From Planococcus citri (Eukaryota; Arthropoda; Insecta; Hemiptera; Pseudococcidae), in the NCBI RefSeq assembly GCF_950023065.1, contig NC_088680.1, positions 12,698,559 through 12,762,558 of the forward strand: a DNA stretch of 64,000 nucleotides, given 5' to 3'. Positions within the stretch are counted from its first letter, which is position 1. Every line of letters starts with the position of its first letter. A program made the translations under genes and the position numbers. This document shows positions 21,294 through 33,351 of the stretch, one piece after another. Below the pieces are notes generated by a model, which had not been told where the DNA came from, ran no database searches, and worked only from the letters and a program-made list of their open reading frames with translations.

Positions 21294-23501
21294 TTAGTCG
21301 GATTCATCGCTGCTATGATAAGTATACTCTCTACATACAGAACAATCTTTTCTCGGATTTAACCAATGAATAATTTTAATCGAAATTTCTTCCTGGTAAA
21401 GTTGTTCAAACTCTTCAATTTTGAATTCATTGTCATCAAAAATCCACGCAATAATTTTCTTCACTACGAATGGATGTATTTCTTTTTTACATATAAAGTA
21501 CGCGAACAGTTCGCTTTTCATAACATGGTGTATTTGCCTCCTTTTAAACTTCTTGATATATTTTTTTGATGAGAATTTCCAACACAAAAGTTGATCCAAT
21601 GGAGAAAATGATAGATCGGCGTCTCTTCCATTCACGTATCGTTCTACTGCTTCACGCAAAAAATGTTGAAACGCTTTATCAATTGGAAATGAACGTTTGA
21701 ATTGTGACATTCTTTCCTCATCACCATCATAACACCAAGCAGTAAGTTTCAAAATATTCACTCTTTTTGATAATAAATCAGGACGATGCCATACTGTATC
21801 GGAACAGAAAACCGATTGAAAGTAGTCAATTATGTCTTCTTTGGCAGTTGCAATTTCTTCAGCGGTAAGAAATTGAGTCATGAGATTTTCGATTTCAGTA
21901 AAGTTTTCATCGCCGTTTCGTCGAAAGCAATACCCGTAATAGAAGTGAGAGTGCAAAAATGATTTCACAGTTTTATTTTTCTGCCGACGAGCTTCTTTTT
22001 CATCATTGGAATACAATTCGTCTATAAATTGGCATATTTTTGCCCAATTATCAACTCTGTTCAGTTTTCCGATGATTAGTACTCCAGATCTCAGCAAACG
22101 CTTTTTTACTCGCATCTGTAAATTTGGTTCTAATGTGAAAAATTCTAAAAATTCATAAAATTCATTTACACTGGAGTATAATAAATCACGAAAACGACGT
22201 AGAATTTCAGTATTTTCTGATTCTATTGCTTTGATTAGCACCATCTCCTTGGTTTCCATCTGATCAGTCGCATCTAAACAATGTTCGATTAATGAACTGA
22301 ACACATCGGAATAATTCAATATCAATGGTAGTCCTTTATCTACCAAAAATTGCTTTCTGAATTCAATCGTAGTTTGAAGTAGAATGAATTTTAAAAATTT
22401 GAAACTGGATGATTTTACATAATATTCGTACGAGTATTTTGATTCATTTGGAAACAACGTAGATGTAATTTCACAATTTTTAACATTTATGACGTATTCG
22501 ATCAAGTTATCGGGGGCGTTGTTCCACATATCGATCAAATACTGTATGTTGTCGTCTTTGCGAAATATTTCTGAGTGCAATATCTTATAAATCAAACGTT
22601 CGAATTCCTCTTCTTTGATTGTTGACCGGACACGTGCCCATGCTGCATTTACCAGCTTGAAATCTTCTGAATAAAAATAATTTGCAATGATGGCAGCTGG
22701 CTCTTCCAAGTATAAACTCCTCAGCTGATGCCTATTTAGTTTTGAGAATAGAAAAAACATGCTGTCACTTCTTACATGTTGAATCAAATTTCTTGTAATG
22801 GTCACTTGTTCATTTTCATCCAAGAAATACCAGAAGTATTCGTACACGTGCATAGGCCGAGGACAGAAGAAACGGGTATTACGTTTCAGACTGTCGAGTA
22901 GCATGCGTTGGTAATGGCGTTGGTGCCGGCCCGTTCTTTCATTAACTTTGAACTCGATCCAATAATCTGTTAATTCGTCACGTATGGTAAACCTACTTTT
23001 TTCATAAAATTTTTCACTCAACGAAGACAACGGAAAATCCTTTATATCATTTTCTAAGCAGTATTTGACCATGATCCGAAACATCAGATCGTTATCATTC
23101 AACCGTTCAGGACACTTCAAAACTTTCTGCGCAGTTTTTTTGTCGTTGATGTGCCCATTTGTGTCCCAAGCAGCTCCGTAAAGAAAAAAATGTTTTTTAT
23201 TTCCAAGATAGTTGCACATGTTCATCATATCCTCACGGCCATAGCGATTATGATCTAAATGGCGGTCAATGGTTTCACAAAGATCGATCATTTTTTCTTT
23301 AATGCAGTTCGGCATCTTCATATCATTAATCATTTCATTCACCTTTTCGAGATCATCATCACAAGAATCCGTGTCGTGATAGTGAGAATAATAATAATTC
23401 CACAAATTCAAAACTAGCGAGAGGCCAGCCAGATCTTCTAATCTTGGAAAAGGTGGAAAATATGTGTATTTGTTGTCCAAATCAATCCCAACAGTCTCCA
23501 T
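21294..23501 (-). CDS. Unrecognised 735-aa protein, intact single coding exon
   Basis: An uninterrupted minus-strand frame; I take METVGID at 23501 as the start. A strong acceptor-like TTATTTGTTTCAG just upstream (ending near 23529 on the minus strand) suggests an intron lies in the 5' UTR or that a short upstream exon exists. The N-terminus reads YTYFPPFPRLEDLAGLSLVL. The remainder is rich in charged and aromatic residues and looks all-helical (for example RIMVKYCLENDIKDFPLSSL), with no transmembrane segment or signal peptide visible. The C-terminus has a C-x2-C pair (KDCSVCREYTYH) and an acidic tail. A frame this long without stops in AT-rich DNA implies selection. I do not recognise a family; a lineage-specific helical-repeat or effector-like protein is only a guess. 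It is unrelated to the sulfotransferases around it. Confidence 0.8.
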   Translation of the reverse strand: METVGIDLDNKYTYFPPFPRLEDLAGLSLVLNLWNYYYSHYHDTDSCDDDLEKVNEMINDMKMPNCIKEKMIDLCETIDRHLDHNRYGREDMMNMCNYLGNKKHFFLYGAAWDTNGHINDKKTAQKVLKCPERLNDNDLMFRIMVKYCLENDIKDFPLSSLSEKFYEKSRFTIRDELTDYWIEFKVNERTGRHQRHYQRMLLDSLKRNTRFFCPRPMHVYEYFWYFLDENEQVTITRNLIQHVRSDSMFFLFSKLNRHQLRSLYLEEPAAIIANYFYSEDFKLVNAAWARVRSTIKEEEFERLIYKILHSEIFRKDDNIQYLIDMWNNAPDNLIEYVINVKNCEITSTLFPNESKYSYEYYVKSSSFKFLKFILLQTTIEFRKQFLVDKGLPLILNYSDVFSSLIEHCLDATDQMETKEMVLIKAIESENTEILRRFRDLLYSSVNEFYEFLEFFTLEPNLQMRVKKRLLRSGVLIIGKLNRVDNWAKICQFIDELYSNDEKEARRQKNKTVKSFLHSHFYYGYCFRRNGDENFTEIENLMTQFLTAEEIATAKEDIIDYFQSVFCSDTVWHRPDLLSKRVNILKLTAWCYDGDEERMSQFKRSFPIDKAFQHFLREAVERYVNGRDADLSFSPLDQLLCWKFSSKKYIKKFKRRQIHHVMKSELFAYFICKKEIHPFVVKKIIAWIFDDNEFKIEEFEQLYQEEISIKIIHWLNPRKDCSVCREYTYHSSDESD

Positions 23502-23627
23502 ATCAATGAAAGAAATCAAATTCGATTTCTGAAACAAATAACGTAGGAATAGTATTAGAATGCAGTTGGCTGGAAAACCCCAGTAGGGAACTTCTCACAA
23601 GGAAGCCTCATGAGTTTGCATAAACGA

Positions 23628-24307
23628 TTTGACCAGATTTTTTTTCCAAAAGTAACAGGACCCCTAGGGTAGTCCACTAAAAAATTTATAGCTTCCCAAT
23701 CGCAAAACTACCGGTCTCACAGGGGTCCAAAGTTTCCAAAATTTTGATTTTTCGAGGATACATCAATACGTTAAAAAGTTGCAGGGCCTGTGAGGTGTTT
23801 TCTGGGACTATAGTTTTTTTAAAATTTGCCCAAATTTCGATTGGGCAGCCACAACTTTAGGAATCGTCTTTTCTGGTCACAAGTTTAGGTTTCTGCAGTT
23901 TGGACACGATTTCGAGTCTGCGCATCCAAAAGGGCATAGGTATATTCTAGGGCTCAAAATTTCAAAAAACTGTCCCAAAAATGTTCGAAAAATGCGATTG
24001 GGCGGCTTCAACTTTGGGGATCATCTTTTCTATGTGTTACAAAAATTTTAAAATTCCCCGAATGTGGTCGAAAAATGCGATTGGACTGCAACAACTTTTG
24101 AAATCGTCTGAAACTCTACTTTTGACTTCAAATGACAATCCCCAAAGTTGTAGCAGCCCAATCGCATTTTTCGACCATTTGGACAATTGGACGTCTTTGG
24201 AACCCGTATAGTTTTGCGATTGGGCAACTATACCTACTACTAAAATTTTGTGAGGGACTACCTATCCAAGCAGTCCTCTAACTTGAAAAAAAATCTGGTT
24301 AAATTGG
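23628..24307. mobile_element. Foldback/inverted-repeat element
   Basis: GACCAGATTTTTTTTCC at the left pairs with the complement of the right end (AAAAAAATCTGGTTAAATTG). TCCCAATCGCAAAACTA near 23696 pairs with TAGTTTTGCGATTGGGCA near 24210. Inside are repeated CGATTGGGC(A/G)GC...AACTTTGGGGATC words. No coding capacity. Confidence 0.55.
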
Positions 24308-24593
24308 TTGCTGCACACAGACCAGGAGAACCCATAAAGGCCGGTATGGAAATACGCCACTTTTGGTTATACCTGAGTAAATTTTAGAGTTTTGAGCAGT
24401 TTTCACACTGATGTGTGATTTTTTCATTTCAGTCTTATCATGTAATGGAATCAAGAGAATGGTGAGAAAACATATTTCATGTATTGAGTCTCTCAGTAAC
24501 TGTATGTCTACCAAGGCCCTGGTTGACCAATGTGGTCGTAAGTCGTAACAGGGGGAGAGCGTCCGTTTTTGGTTCGCAAATTCGTTGCCACCT

Positions 24594-25986
24594 ATTGCGC
24601 ACTGTGGGCCAGGAGACCCCCTAAAACGCGCGTAATTCAATATTTTATCCCAGTATAGATATATATAAGAAAAAGTCATTGATCCTAATGTTTTTGAGGT
24701 CGTAGAATCCGAATTTGGCAAAAAAAATTTCGTGGGGTGGGGGGGGTGAGGCGTTAGAGGGGGAGAAATGAAAAATTTGTGCATATCAACGTGCGATACA
24801 TCGATATGTATGTTTTTGAGGTCGCAGAATCCGAATCTGATGATATTTTTTTCGTTTAGGTGGGGGGTGAGGCGTTGGAGGGGGTGAAATGAAAAATTTG
24901 AGCATATCAACGTTCGATACATCGATATGTATGTTTTTGAGGTCGTAGAATCCGAATTTGGTAATATTTTTTTGGTGGGGTGGAGGGGTGAAGCGTTAGA
25001 GGGGGAGAAATGAAAATTGCTTTTTCCAGAATTAATTTTTCAAAGTGACCGTTTTTTACATGACGTTGATTTTCGTGTTTCTATGAAAATTATCGAATTC
25101 CGCGTACTTTTTGACTTGGACAGGTTCAGTAGTATGTGCGGAATAGGAATGCATGATTTTTGGGTGCCCCCAGGTGCCCCGAGGTTTTTTATGATATTTT
25201 TAGTTTTCAAAAATACATAATTTTGATGAAAATCGCTCCAAACGCACACACGTGAATTTTTCTCTTCCCTCCAACTACATGCTTCATCCCCCCTACACCT
25301 CCCCACCCAAAAAAAATCGAATTCGGATTGTACGACCTCAAAAACATGCATTTCGATGTATCAAACGTTGATATGTTCAAAAAACCTCGGGGCACCTGGG
25401 GGCACCCAAAAATCATGCATTCCTATTCCGCACATACTACTGAACCTGTCCAAGTCAAAAAGTACGCGGAATTCGACGGAATTCGATAATTTTCATAGAA
25501 ACACGAAAATCAACGTCATGTAAAAAACGGTCACTTTGGAAAATTAATTCATGGAAAAAGCAATTTTCATTTCTCCCCCCTCTAACGCTTCACCCCTCCA
25601 CCCCACCAAAAAAATATTACCAAATTCGGATTCTACGACCTCAAAAACATACATATCGATGTATCGAACGCTGATATGCTCAAATTTTTCATTTCTCCCC
25701 CTCCAACGCCTCACCCCCCACCTAAACGAAAAAAATATCATCAGATTCGGATTCTGCGACCTCAAAAACATACATATCGATGTATCGCACGTTGATATGC
25801 ACAAATTTTTCATTTCTCCCCCTCTAACGCCTCACCCCCCCCCCCACCCCACGAATTTTTTTTTGCCAAATTCGGATTCTACGACCTCAAAAACATAAGG
25901 ATCAATTACTTTTTCTTATATATATCTATACTGGGATAAAATATTGAATTACGCGCGTTTTAGGGGGTCTCCTGGCCCATAGTGTT
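24594..25986. mobile_element. Large foldback (arms about 600 bp)
   Basis: The left arm 24594-25186 is complementary to the right arm about 25381-25986 with a central loop of about 195 bp. Outer ends read GTGGGCCAGGAGACCCCCTA and its complement. Each arm contains three tandem units of about 120 bp starting GTTTTTGAGGTCGTAGAATC. Both strands therefore give mirror-image reading frames that are not genes. A transcript across it would fold into a long hairpin. Confidence 0.85.
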
Positions 25987-26039
25987 GCGTACTCAGCCAC
26001 CAACAATAACACCTACAATTTCCCTAAGTCGTAAGGAGG

Positions 26040-26420
26040 CCTGCACCGTACCACTAGGCCCAGTCTGGATACTTAGGGTGATGCAATTTGTCCGTACCAC
26101 AAGGCCCATTCGTATTGCAAGGAGAGGGTGTAGTAATATTATCTGTACGTACCACAGGCCCCATTCAGATATTGGAATGAGTATGAAAAGTCTGTACCAT
26201 AAGGCCCATTCAAATCACAAGAAGTTGAGGAAAATATCTGGCTGTACCACGTGGCCTGTTGGGATATGTAACTGAGAAAAAGAGAACTCAGCAGCAACTA
26301 TACCTGGACCAGCAGGCCCATGTATAGAGCTAAGCAAAGTCCAGAGAGAGAAGGAATAAAAGAAACGTGCCTGTACAACTACACACATACCATGAGGCCC
26401 GCAAGTAGTTGAATGGGTGC
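26040..26420. repeat. Degenerate tandem repeat with GTACCACAAGGCCCATTC motif
   Basis: The word GTACCA(C/T)-AGGCCCA-TC occurs about seven times between 26049 and 26400, at irregular spacing of about 50-80 bp, among diverged filler. No coding signal. Function unknown. Confidence 0.6.
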
Positions 26421-27250
26421 AAGAGAGAAGAGAGAAAAGAGAGAGAGAACGTGAGAATGAAAAGGTTCATGAGTGAGTTGAATCAGTAAACCAACAAGTC
26501 AACAAGAAGATGTTATTTAGTTGTAAGTATTTACAAGACTAGTTTCTAAGCTAGATACAGCTTATATTTATATAAAAACCCTTATTTCTATTGACCAGTA
26601 GAAAAGAAGCTAGCCTGAAACCTTGTTTCAATAACATTGTTTTGTAATGTGGATGGTTAAACCAATCACATTACAGAAAACTGTACCAAAAAAAAGGTTC
26701 AGTTTAGGTACACTGGCCAGTGTTCTTCACTATGGTACTACTTCTTGATACATATACAAAAAGAGCGACTTTGAGACGTATATGTATCACTGTAGTATGT
26801 AAAGGGTGGTTGTGAAACGCATCGGACTCGCGAGGACTGCTTTTAGATACCTAGAATTCCGTTAGGTCGAGTCGAACGTAATACAAAGGCACCTTGCGTT
26901 GTCCAATGCGATCACAGATACCCCTACAAGTCGTATAAAATTTCTTCGTAAGTAGGTATGACAAAAAATGGCATATTTCCAAATCTGGTGTAGTGGTGTA
27001 TGTATGTATGTATGTATGTATGTATGTATGTATGTAGTTACTAAATAAAGCAGCTCAAAAAAAATCAATAGATCAAATAAAAATTTGTGGGTTTTACAAA
27101 GTTTTTAATTTTCCAAAATAATCCAATAAAATTGAATCAATGAAATTTGAAAGAATAATAATCACTAGTCACATTTCAAGGTTATAATGGATGACGCGGT
27201 TAAGATGCTTTTGGCACCAATTTTTCTAGAAATAAATCTCAAAATTAGTA
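26421..27250. other. Intergenic with TATA-like stretch and microsatellite
   Basis: A purine-rich GAGAGAAAAGAGAGAGAG tract (26425-26450) is followed by TTTATATAAAAACCC near 26567, TATA-like, and ordinary sequence. Possibly the edge of an LTR, but no matching second copy is in the window. Confidence 0.35.
26998..27036. repeat. (GTAT)n microsatellite
   Basis: About nine perfect GTAT units. Confidence 0.9.
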
Positions 27251-29144
27251 GGTGGGCTGTCTTTGACTTCTTTTTTTTTGGAAATTTGGTGAGAAGGGGG
27301 GGGGGGTGATAAAAAGTTGTGGAGGAACCTCAAAAGACTGTAGGAAGAAATTGAGGTCTCAGACTTCACCCAGCATTTTGCAACCAGGGTTCCACATTTT
27401 AAAATTTTCAAAACAATCAAAAATTTTAAAAAATATATTTTTGATTTTTTTAATGGTTATTGGTCGCATTATGCCAATTTAGGAGTAAAAAAACATTTTC
27501 AATTGGGTTTTTCACTTTATTAAAGATTTTATCTCGCTTTTAAAATATGCAAAAACAGCCATTTTCAAGACAATTCGCGATTCATTTTGATTTTCACAAA
27601 TTTGTTATTCATTTGAAGTCTTGGGATGCGTTTTGTCACATATGACTTGAAATGACCCCTCCCCCTACTTCCAGAGATTCTCAATTAGCGTATAATTCTG
27701 TTCGAGCATAGAATTTTCCATCCTCCGATTTCAAGCAGTTTTAACTTCTAAAGCCTCCAGTCAATTTTTTGAATTTTTTAATCATCGAAAAAATACGATC
27801 AAAATCTGAATCTGAATCTCAATTGGTAGAAATGATTTACGAATTTATAAAGCCACAAAGTTGGTAATGAGAGTTTACACGTTCAGAATTTCATTTTCAG
27901 ACAAATTTTCCAAAACTGGAAAATCCTACATTCCCCCCTCTCCCTCGGTGACTCTACAATTACTCAAAATCACCATCAATCGATTCAGGACGTTGAAAAT
28001 GAAGCATAGGTACGCCAAATTTCAGCCTCCCTATCGCAAGTACATACCTCGATTTAATCAAATTTTGATGCTTTTTTCAAAGTGAAAAGTACTTTTGAAT
28101 ATATGTACCTACTCTGTTTAGAATCCTAGTACATATGTAGTGTAATTTTTAGAGATATTTTGGTGGGTTTTTCGATTTCTCATCAGTTTTATTGTGCTAT
28201 TTTATACGTATAATCATAAATTCCATTTTAGATTCGTTCGCAGTAGCTTTGAATACCCATGTAAACGTCTTTTTTGACAGCATTCTGATTACATTTCGGG
28301 AATTTCTTCTCCCACTACAGTTTAGTAAATGTTGGAAAAAATCAAACCCAAAAGCAAAAAGAGAGAATTTAGACAATTTGATCGAAATGGCCGCACAAAG
28401 TATGGTAATCCGGGTATTGAGTGAGAGAATCGCAAGTATGTACATTTTTAAGATTACTAATGCCAATACTCTAGAAATTATGCGCTAATTGAGAATCTCT
28501 AGAGGTGGAGGGAAGGAGATGGAGGGGCCACTTCAAGTCGTATCCTAAATTCGGACGTAGCGCACAGAGTGGCTGAACTCTGGTGACAAAATCGAAAAGG
28601 TGCGAAAAGGTGAACAACAAACCCTCCGCCATCCTCTCTGCCCTCCTCAAGAACAAACAGAACCATTCATATCTGAACGAAACAATGTTGTGATTGGTTG
28701 TCGACGTTTGTTGTTCACCTTTTCGTTACCTACTCAACAATATGCACACTAGCGCTCCATACCTATTCTACGTCCCAATAGACTTCAAATGAATAATCAA
28801 TTTGTAAAAATCAAAATGAATCGCGAATTATCTTGAAAATTGCTGTTTTTGCGTATTATAAAAGCAAGATAAAATTTCCAATAAAGTGAGAAAACCGATT
28901 GAAAATGACTTTTTACTCCTAAATTGGCATAATGCGGCCAATAAACACCAACAAAATCAAAAATTCTTTTTTTTTTAAATTTTTGATTTTTTTTTTGAAA
29001 ATTTCAAAATTTAGAACTCCGGTTGCAAAGTGCTGGGTGAAGTCTGGGACCCCAAATTTTTCCTACAGTCTTTTGAGGTTCCCCCACAGCTTTTTATCAC
29101 CCCCTCACCAAATTTCCAAAAAAAAAAGTCAAAGACGGCCCACC
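27251..29144. mobile_element. Large foldback with asymmetric insertion
   Basis: The left arm 27251-27690 (GGTGGGCTGTCTTTGAC, then G and A tracts, AACCTCAAAAGACTGTAGGA) is complementary to the right arm 28482-29144. The right arm carries about 220 bp not matched on the left (about 28546-28765), so something inserted after the foldback formed. The centre of about 800 bp has no recognisable gene. Confidence 0.75.
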
Positions 29145-29639
29145 CTAGTGAGCCTAGGCACTTGTTGCGTTAAACTAGAAAGTTTACAATTTTGAAAATT
29201 TTGTCCAATACTTCGATGTTTTTTCATCACACTTTGTGAGATTGTGGGGCTCATCGGCATCACTTATTTTTCATCGAGGTGCCTGAATCGTTCGTGACGT
29301 GACTTTCTCACCCGAAGAACCTAACAGCTTCAGGGAATGGGAGTGAAAAAAAAAAATCGAAAAATCCTCGCATTTGCACCCCACAATTTTATCTCCATAT
29401 TCTTCTTATGTAAGTACATATTTCGATTCGGTACGTAGGTACATGATATAAAAATATGTACTAAGAACCTAAAAACTTACTGAATCTAGGATTAATTCTG
29501 GAAACTACGACTGTAGGTATCCCTCAATGATATTCAAATTCAGGATGGCGATGGAGTATAACTAACACAAACTTTGATTTAAAAAAAAAGTCAATGACAA
29601 CAGAACAGAAATGACTGCTGGCGTGACTATACTATGAGG

Positions 29640-29815
29640 CTGCAACCTCTGGTGCAGCGCTAGTGTGTTTGCATTGTTTTAGAGTTGAAATAGGGGTATA
29701 GTTCCAAAAGTTGCTACCTCAATTAAATGCAAATTCAGGTGTCGCGCTAGTGTCGTTTAGTTGAAATAGGGGTATTAGTTCCAAAGGTTGCAACCTCAAT
29801 ACACTACTGTTTATA
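29640..29815. repeat. Short tandem duplication (about 90 bp)
   Basis: GTTGAAATAGGGGTATAGTT at about 29685 recurs as GTTGAAATAGGGGTATTAGT near 29758. Each is preceded by GCGCTAGTGT and followed by CCAAA(A/G)GTTGC. Confidence 0.65.
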
Positions 29816-29955
29816 AACTACACTCTCCTGTTCTTTGAAATTTGAATAGTCACAACCATGGTCACAACATCCAGCTGATTGTTCTTCCGCTATAGGTTCC
29901 CTACTTCCCCTTGACGCACCGCACATTTCACATTACCTTTTGGCTTTTTGTTTAG

Positions 29956-30053
29956 ACACCATGCAAGGTGGTGCAATCAACAACATTTCGACTTGCAGCA
30001 CGCATCGCAATCCTACGAGTATACAACAACTAGGAAGTCAACCACAGCCACAG
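29956..30053 (+). CDS. Candidate isolated exon, unknown gene
   Basis: A 98-bp stretch is bounded by an acceptor-like TTTTTGTTTAG and a donor-like CAG|GTACAA. It contains ATG at 29961 and reads MQGGAINNISTCSTHRNPTS then IQQLGSQPQPQ, balanced in composition unlike the AT-rich surroundings. No partner exon is identified within the window. It could be the first coding exon of a gene whose other exons are distant, or chance. Confidence 0.25.
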
Positions 30054-31890
30054 GTACAATGTGGTGAAAGTAGGGCTCTATAATTTCATATGTGAAACGT
30101 TTATTTTCAATGCTTTTATTTTGATAACGAGTGATTTTCAAGAATTCTGAAATCACTTTGATCACTACCTAATGCATTAAAAAACCATTCCATTTTTTTG
30201 CCTTTTATTATTTTGTTTCCCGAAGTTTTTTTCCAATGTGTTTTCCAATTTTTCTGACCAGTGCATTTCTCGATTTTTGACGAGTTTATCAGATCATTAC
30301 AGCCGAAAATAATTGAGAAGAATCATATTATGTAAGTTTATAAAATTGACCTAAGAAGCTGAAATTTGAAACGTACTTTATTTTTATGCCCCTGGAACAT
30401 AGTTGCCATTCACCCACCCCATGGCCTTTGATTTTTCAAGAGTCGAAAAATGAAACTTAGGACTAGAGGTGAAAAAATGAGTCCACAATTGCAAGGAATT
30501 TCGAGTTCACTTTTCCCCTTCCCTTTTCAAATTGCTGAGATTTTTGTCGAATTGAACTCGAAAACTGTTTGAGCTACTTGGTACAGAATTTTTGTGAGCT
30601 GATTTCTTTCGTATATCTAGTTTGAATCTACATCTAGCGGATAATGTCACCGCAAGTAAATAGATCTAGGTAGTAAGTAGGTAAGTTATTATAAGTATGT
30701 GAAAATCGCGATAACTTACCTCCGTTAATTCAGAAATGATTTTAAAAAGTTCAAATCTATTCTGCAACAATATTAATGCTCGAGATTTATAATATTTTTA
30801 ACCGATCGACAGGTAAAAGTGAATCAACACACACGCAATTCGCTTCGGTTAAAAAAAATGGGTGTAATAACTCCCGAAAAACACAATCACGACCTCACAA
30901 CTCTTCCGATGCGACTGCGAGCGACCGTTGTAACTAACTAGTAACTAACTACTAACTACACGTGCTCTCCAGCCGCTGAACCATCTACTTTTCTCTTATA
31001 CTATCTAACGTGGTGCAATACAAATAAATAAACATTCGTAAACGAGTGAATTGCAACATGCTTTTTGAACATTTGAAATTATTTAACATTTTTGTTTCCA
31101 ACCCCCACCCTCTCAACATTTGTTCGAACTACATCTGACTAATTAGCATGAAAAACACTGAGGGGGAGGGGGGGTTGAGATGAAAAGCTGGGTAAATCTG
31201 GCGAAAAACTTGAGAAAATTTCAGTCTCTCGTCCCCCCTCACCACACATCACTTCGTTACGCCTCTTGTTAAATTATTTTATTCAGACATTCAGTCAGCG
31301 GTTTGATCTATAAAAATATAACCTACTTATAATTTTAAAAAAGGCAACCTGTTTTACAGATTTTTTAATTAAAAAAATTAAAGAATTGTATAAATAAATC
31401 GACATTTTTTAAATAGGTAGCTTTAGAATAAATGCCAAAAGTCCTCGAAGAAGTGATATGTTTTTAGAGGAAAAAATACGATTACCATCCTCACAATTAA
31501 TTCTTATTGATCGTTAACATCGTCACTAAAAATTGCTCAAACTTGAATGGAATTTACTTCCAAATGTAGCGAACACTTCATCTTCATTCGAGTAATGTAA
31601 GCACATGAATTTTCAAAGACTAAACGACTAAAAATTGGGGAAAAAACAGCGATTAGGCGATTCAGTTTTAAACAATATACGTAGAAACCTACAGACAGTT
31701 ATTCAATTTTTAGTAATATTCAAGTACGTTCTTTCCTTATCACAATCGTGTACACTGTCTAGTAAGGTCGATAGGAGTTCAATTTGTAAAACAATGCATA
31801 TTATCTATATGTACAGTATTTCCTGTGATTTCGTGCCAGCAACACCAACCGCGTCAATTGTCGATCTTTTTATTCTATGTATTTTTTCAA
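30054..31890. other. Low-repeat intergenic region upstream of copy 4
   Basis: Relatively unique sequence. A patch of higher GC with repeated CTAACTA words lies at 30930-30960. TTATCAC near 31736 (a GATA-type site on the minus strand) is 150 bp upstream of copy 4. No other gene seen. Confidence 0.35.
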
Positions 31891-33232
31891 ATGAAGAACG
31901 CGATGGCAAAATCTCACGTTTTCATTTCAAAATACAAGTTGGAATTCTTCTACATTTGTGGCTTCGTATTGCTACAAATTTTCTTGTATCGAACATGGAT
32001 TATAGCAACAAATAAACCAACATTGTCCATAAAAGATGAACCTACCTTCAAAACGTAAGTAACCATTGCACAGTAATCAAACAACGAGAAGTATGCATGC
32101 CTTTCAAGCTCACATAAAATAAACTCTTTGTAACTCACACAGCATTGATTTTCCTAGGAAAGAGGTCAAATCATTGGTTTACCACTGTTGCACCCCGTCA
32201 AACAATAATTCCATTCGTACAAACGTGTATTTCATAAAAACCCACAAAACTGGAAGCACGACGGTCCAAAGTGTCATATTACGATTCGCGAAGAAGAAAT
32301 CCCTCAGCGTGATGAACCTCAAATACGAATCTTATCTCTGGCCACTATCGAATTGGTCTATATTTCAAAATACATTGACTGCGAATGGCAAATACCACGT
32401 GCTGGCGCAACACACCCGGTACAACTCGAGTTTAAAATCGTATCAATATCCTGACACATCGATGGTGACCATTTTACGACACCCTGTAACAGTATTCTCA
32501 TCGATATACCATTATTTTAAAATGGATAACTATATGGGCATGACTTTTCGACAATTTTTAAGCAAACCCGTCAAGCCATCTCGTCTGTATGGAATAGACA
32601 GCAACTTCGCTTACAGAGGATACAACCAAATGAGCGTCGATTTAGGATTCGATATCAAACAAAGTGAAAACGACACCGCTATTGACGAATTTATTCGAAA
32701 GATAGATCGAGAATTCGACTTAGTCATGATCACAGAGTACATGGAGGAATCGTTAGTTCTATTGGCTAATTTAATGGGATGGCCGCTCGAATACGTGGCT
32801 CATTTGAATTTAAACTCCGTAGCATCTAAGTCAGACTCATATACATTGACAGATCACGATAAGGATACCATAATGGATCTCAATTACGTTGACTCTTTAT
32901 TATATTACCATTTTTTGAAAAAATTTCGAAAATGTGTGCGCCAATATGGTCACGAAAAACTCAACTACCAGGTTCAGCAACTGAAGGTTTCGAATCAACA
33001 ACTAAAGGAAAGATGTGTAGCTGACGAAACTGTGCTCGGATTGTATTCAGGTTCTGTGAATGTGAAACAGTATGTACCGAAGAATCCGTTCGACTTGGAA
33101 TGCATTTATTCGACAATACCTGATCGCGGTAAAAATCTATCTCCTGAAATGATATCATGGGATTTGTTCCAATCATCGTACACTCAAAATTTATTCAAAA
33201 AGATTTACTCTTATGATAACTCCTTGCGATAA
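31891..33232 (+). CDS. Gal3ST-like sulfotransferase, copy 4 (412 aa)
   Basis: Exons 31891-32054 and 32158-33232 (donor GTAAGT, acceptor TTTCCTAG, phase 2) give an open 412-aa type II membrane enzyme. Residues 1-18 are a basic cytoplasmic tail (VFISKYKLEF near its end), about 19-36 the anchor (FFYICGFVLLQIFLYRTW), then a stem with CCTPS. The PAPS loop KTHKTGSTT starts at residue 82. TILRHPVTVFSSIYHYF is near 159 and DREFDLVMITEYMEESLVLL near 237. The N-x-T sequon (NDTAIDEF) seen in most copies is present. The C-terminal motif is KNPFDLECIY, without the sequon of other copies. A C-terminal extension of about 25 residues is shared with truncated copy 3. A PIF/Harbinger-like element begins 120 bp downstream. 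Role as for copy 1. Confidence 0.92.
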
Positions 33233-33351
33233 AAAAAAACGATCAAACTTTTTCGAAATTTCAGATTTTATGGAAGAAAAAAAGCAAATTGCACAATGAC
33301 ATCGAAAGAAAAATCATTTTTTTGAAAACTGAATTAAATTAGGATGTCTAA

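Noticed and set aside
24299..25898. Mirror-image reading frames of 100-200 codons on both strands
   Set aside because: They are the two arms of one foldback read in each direction; no splice or domain support.
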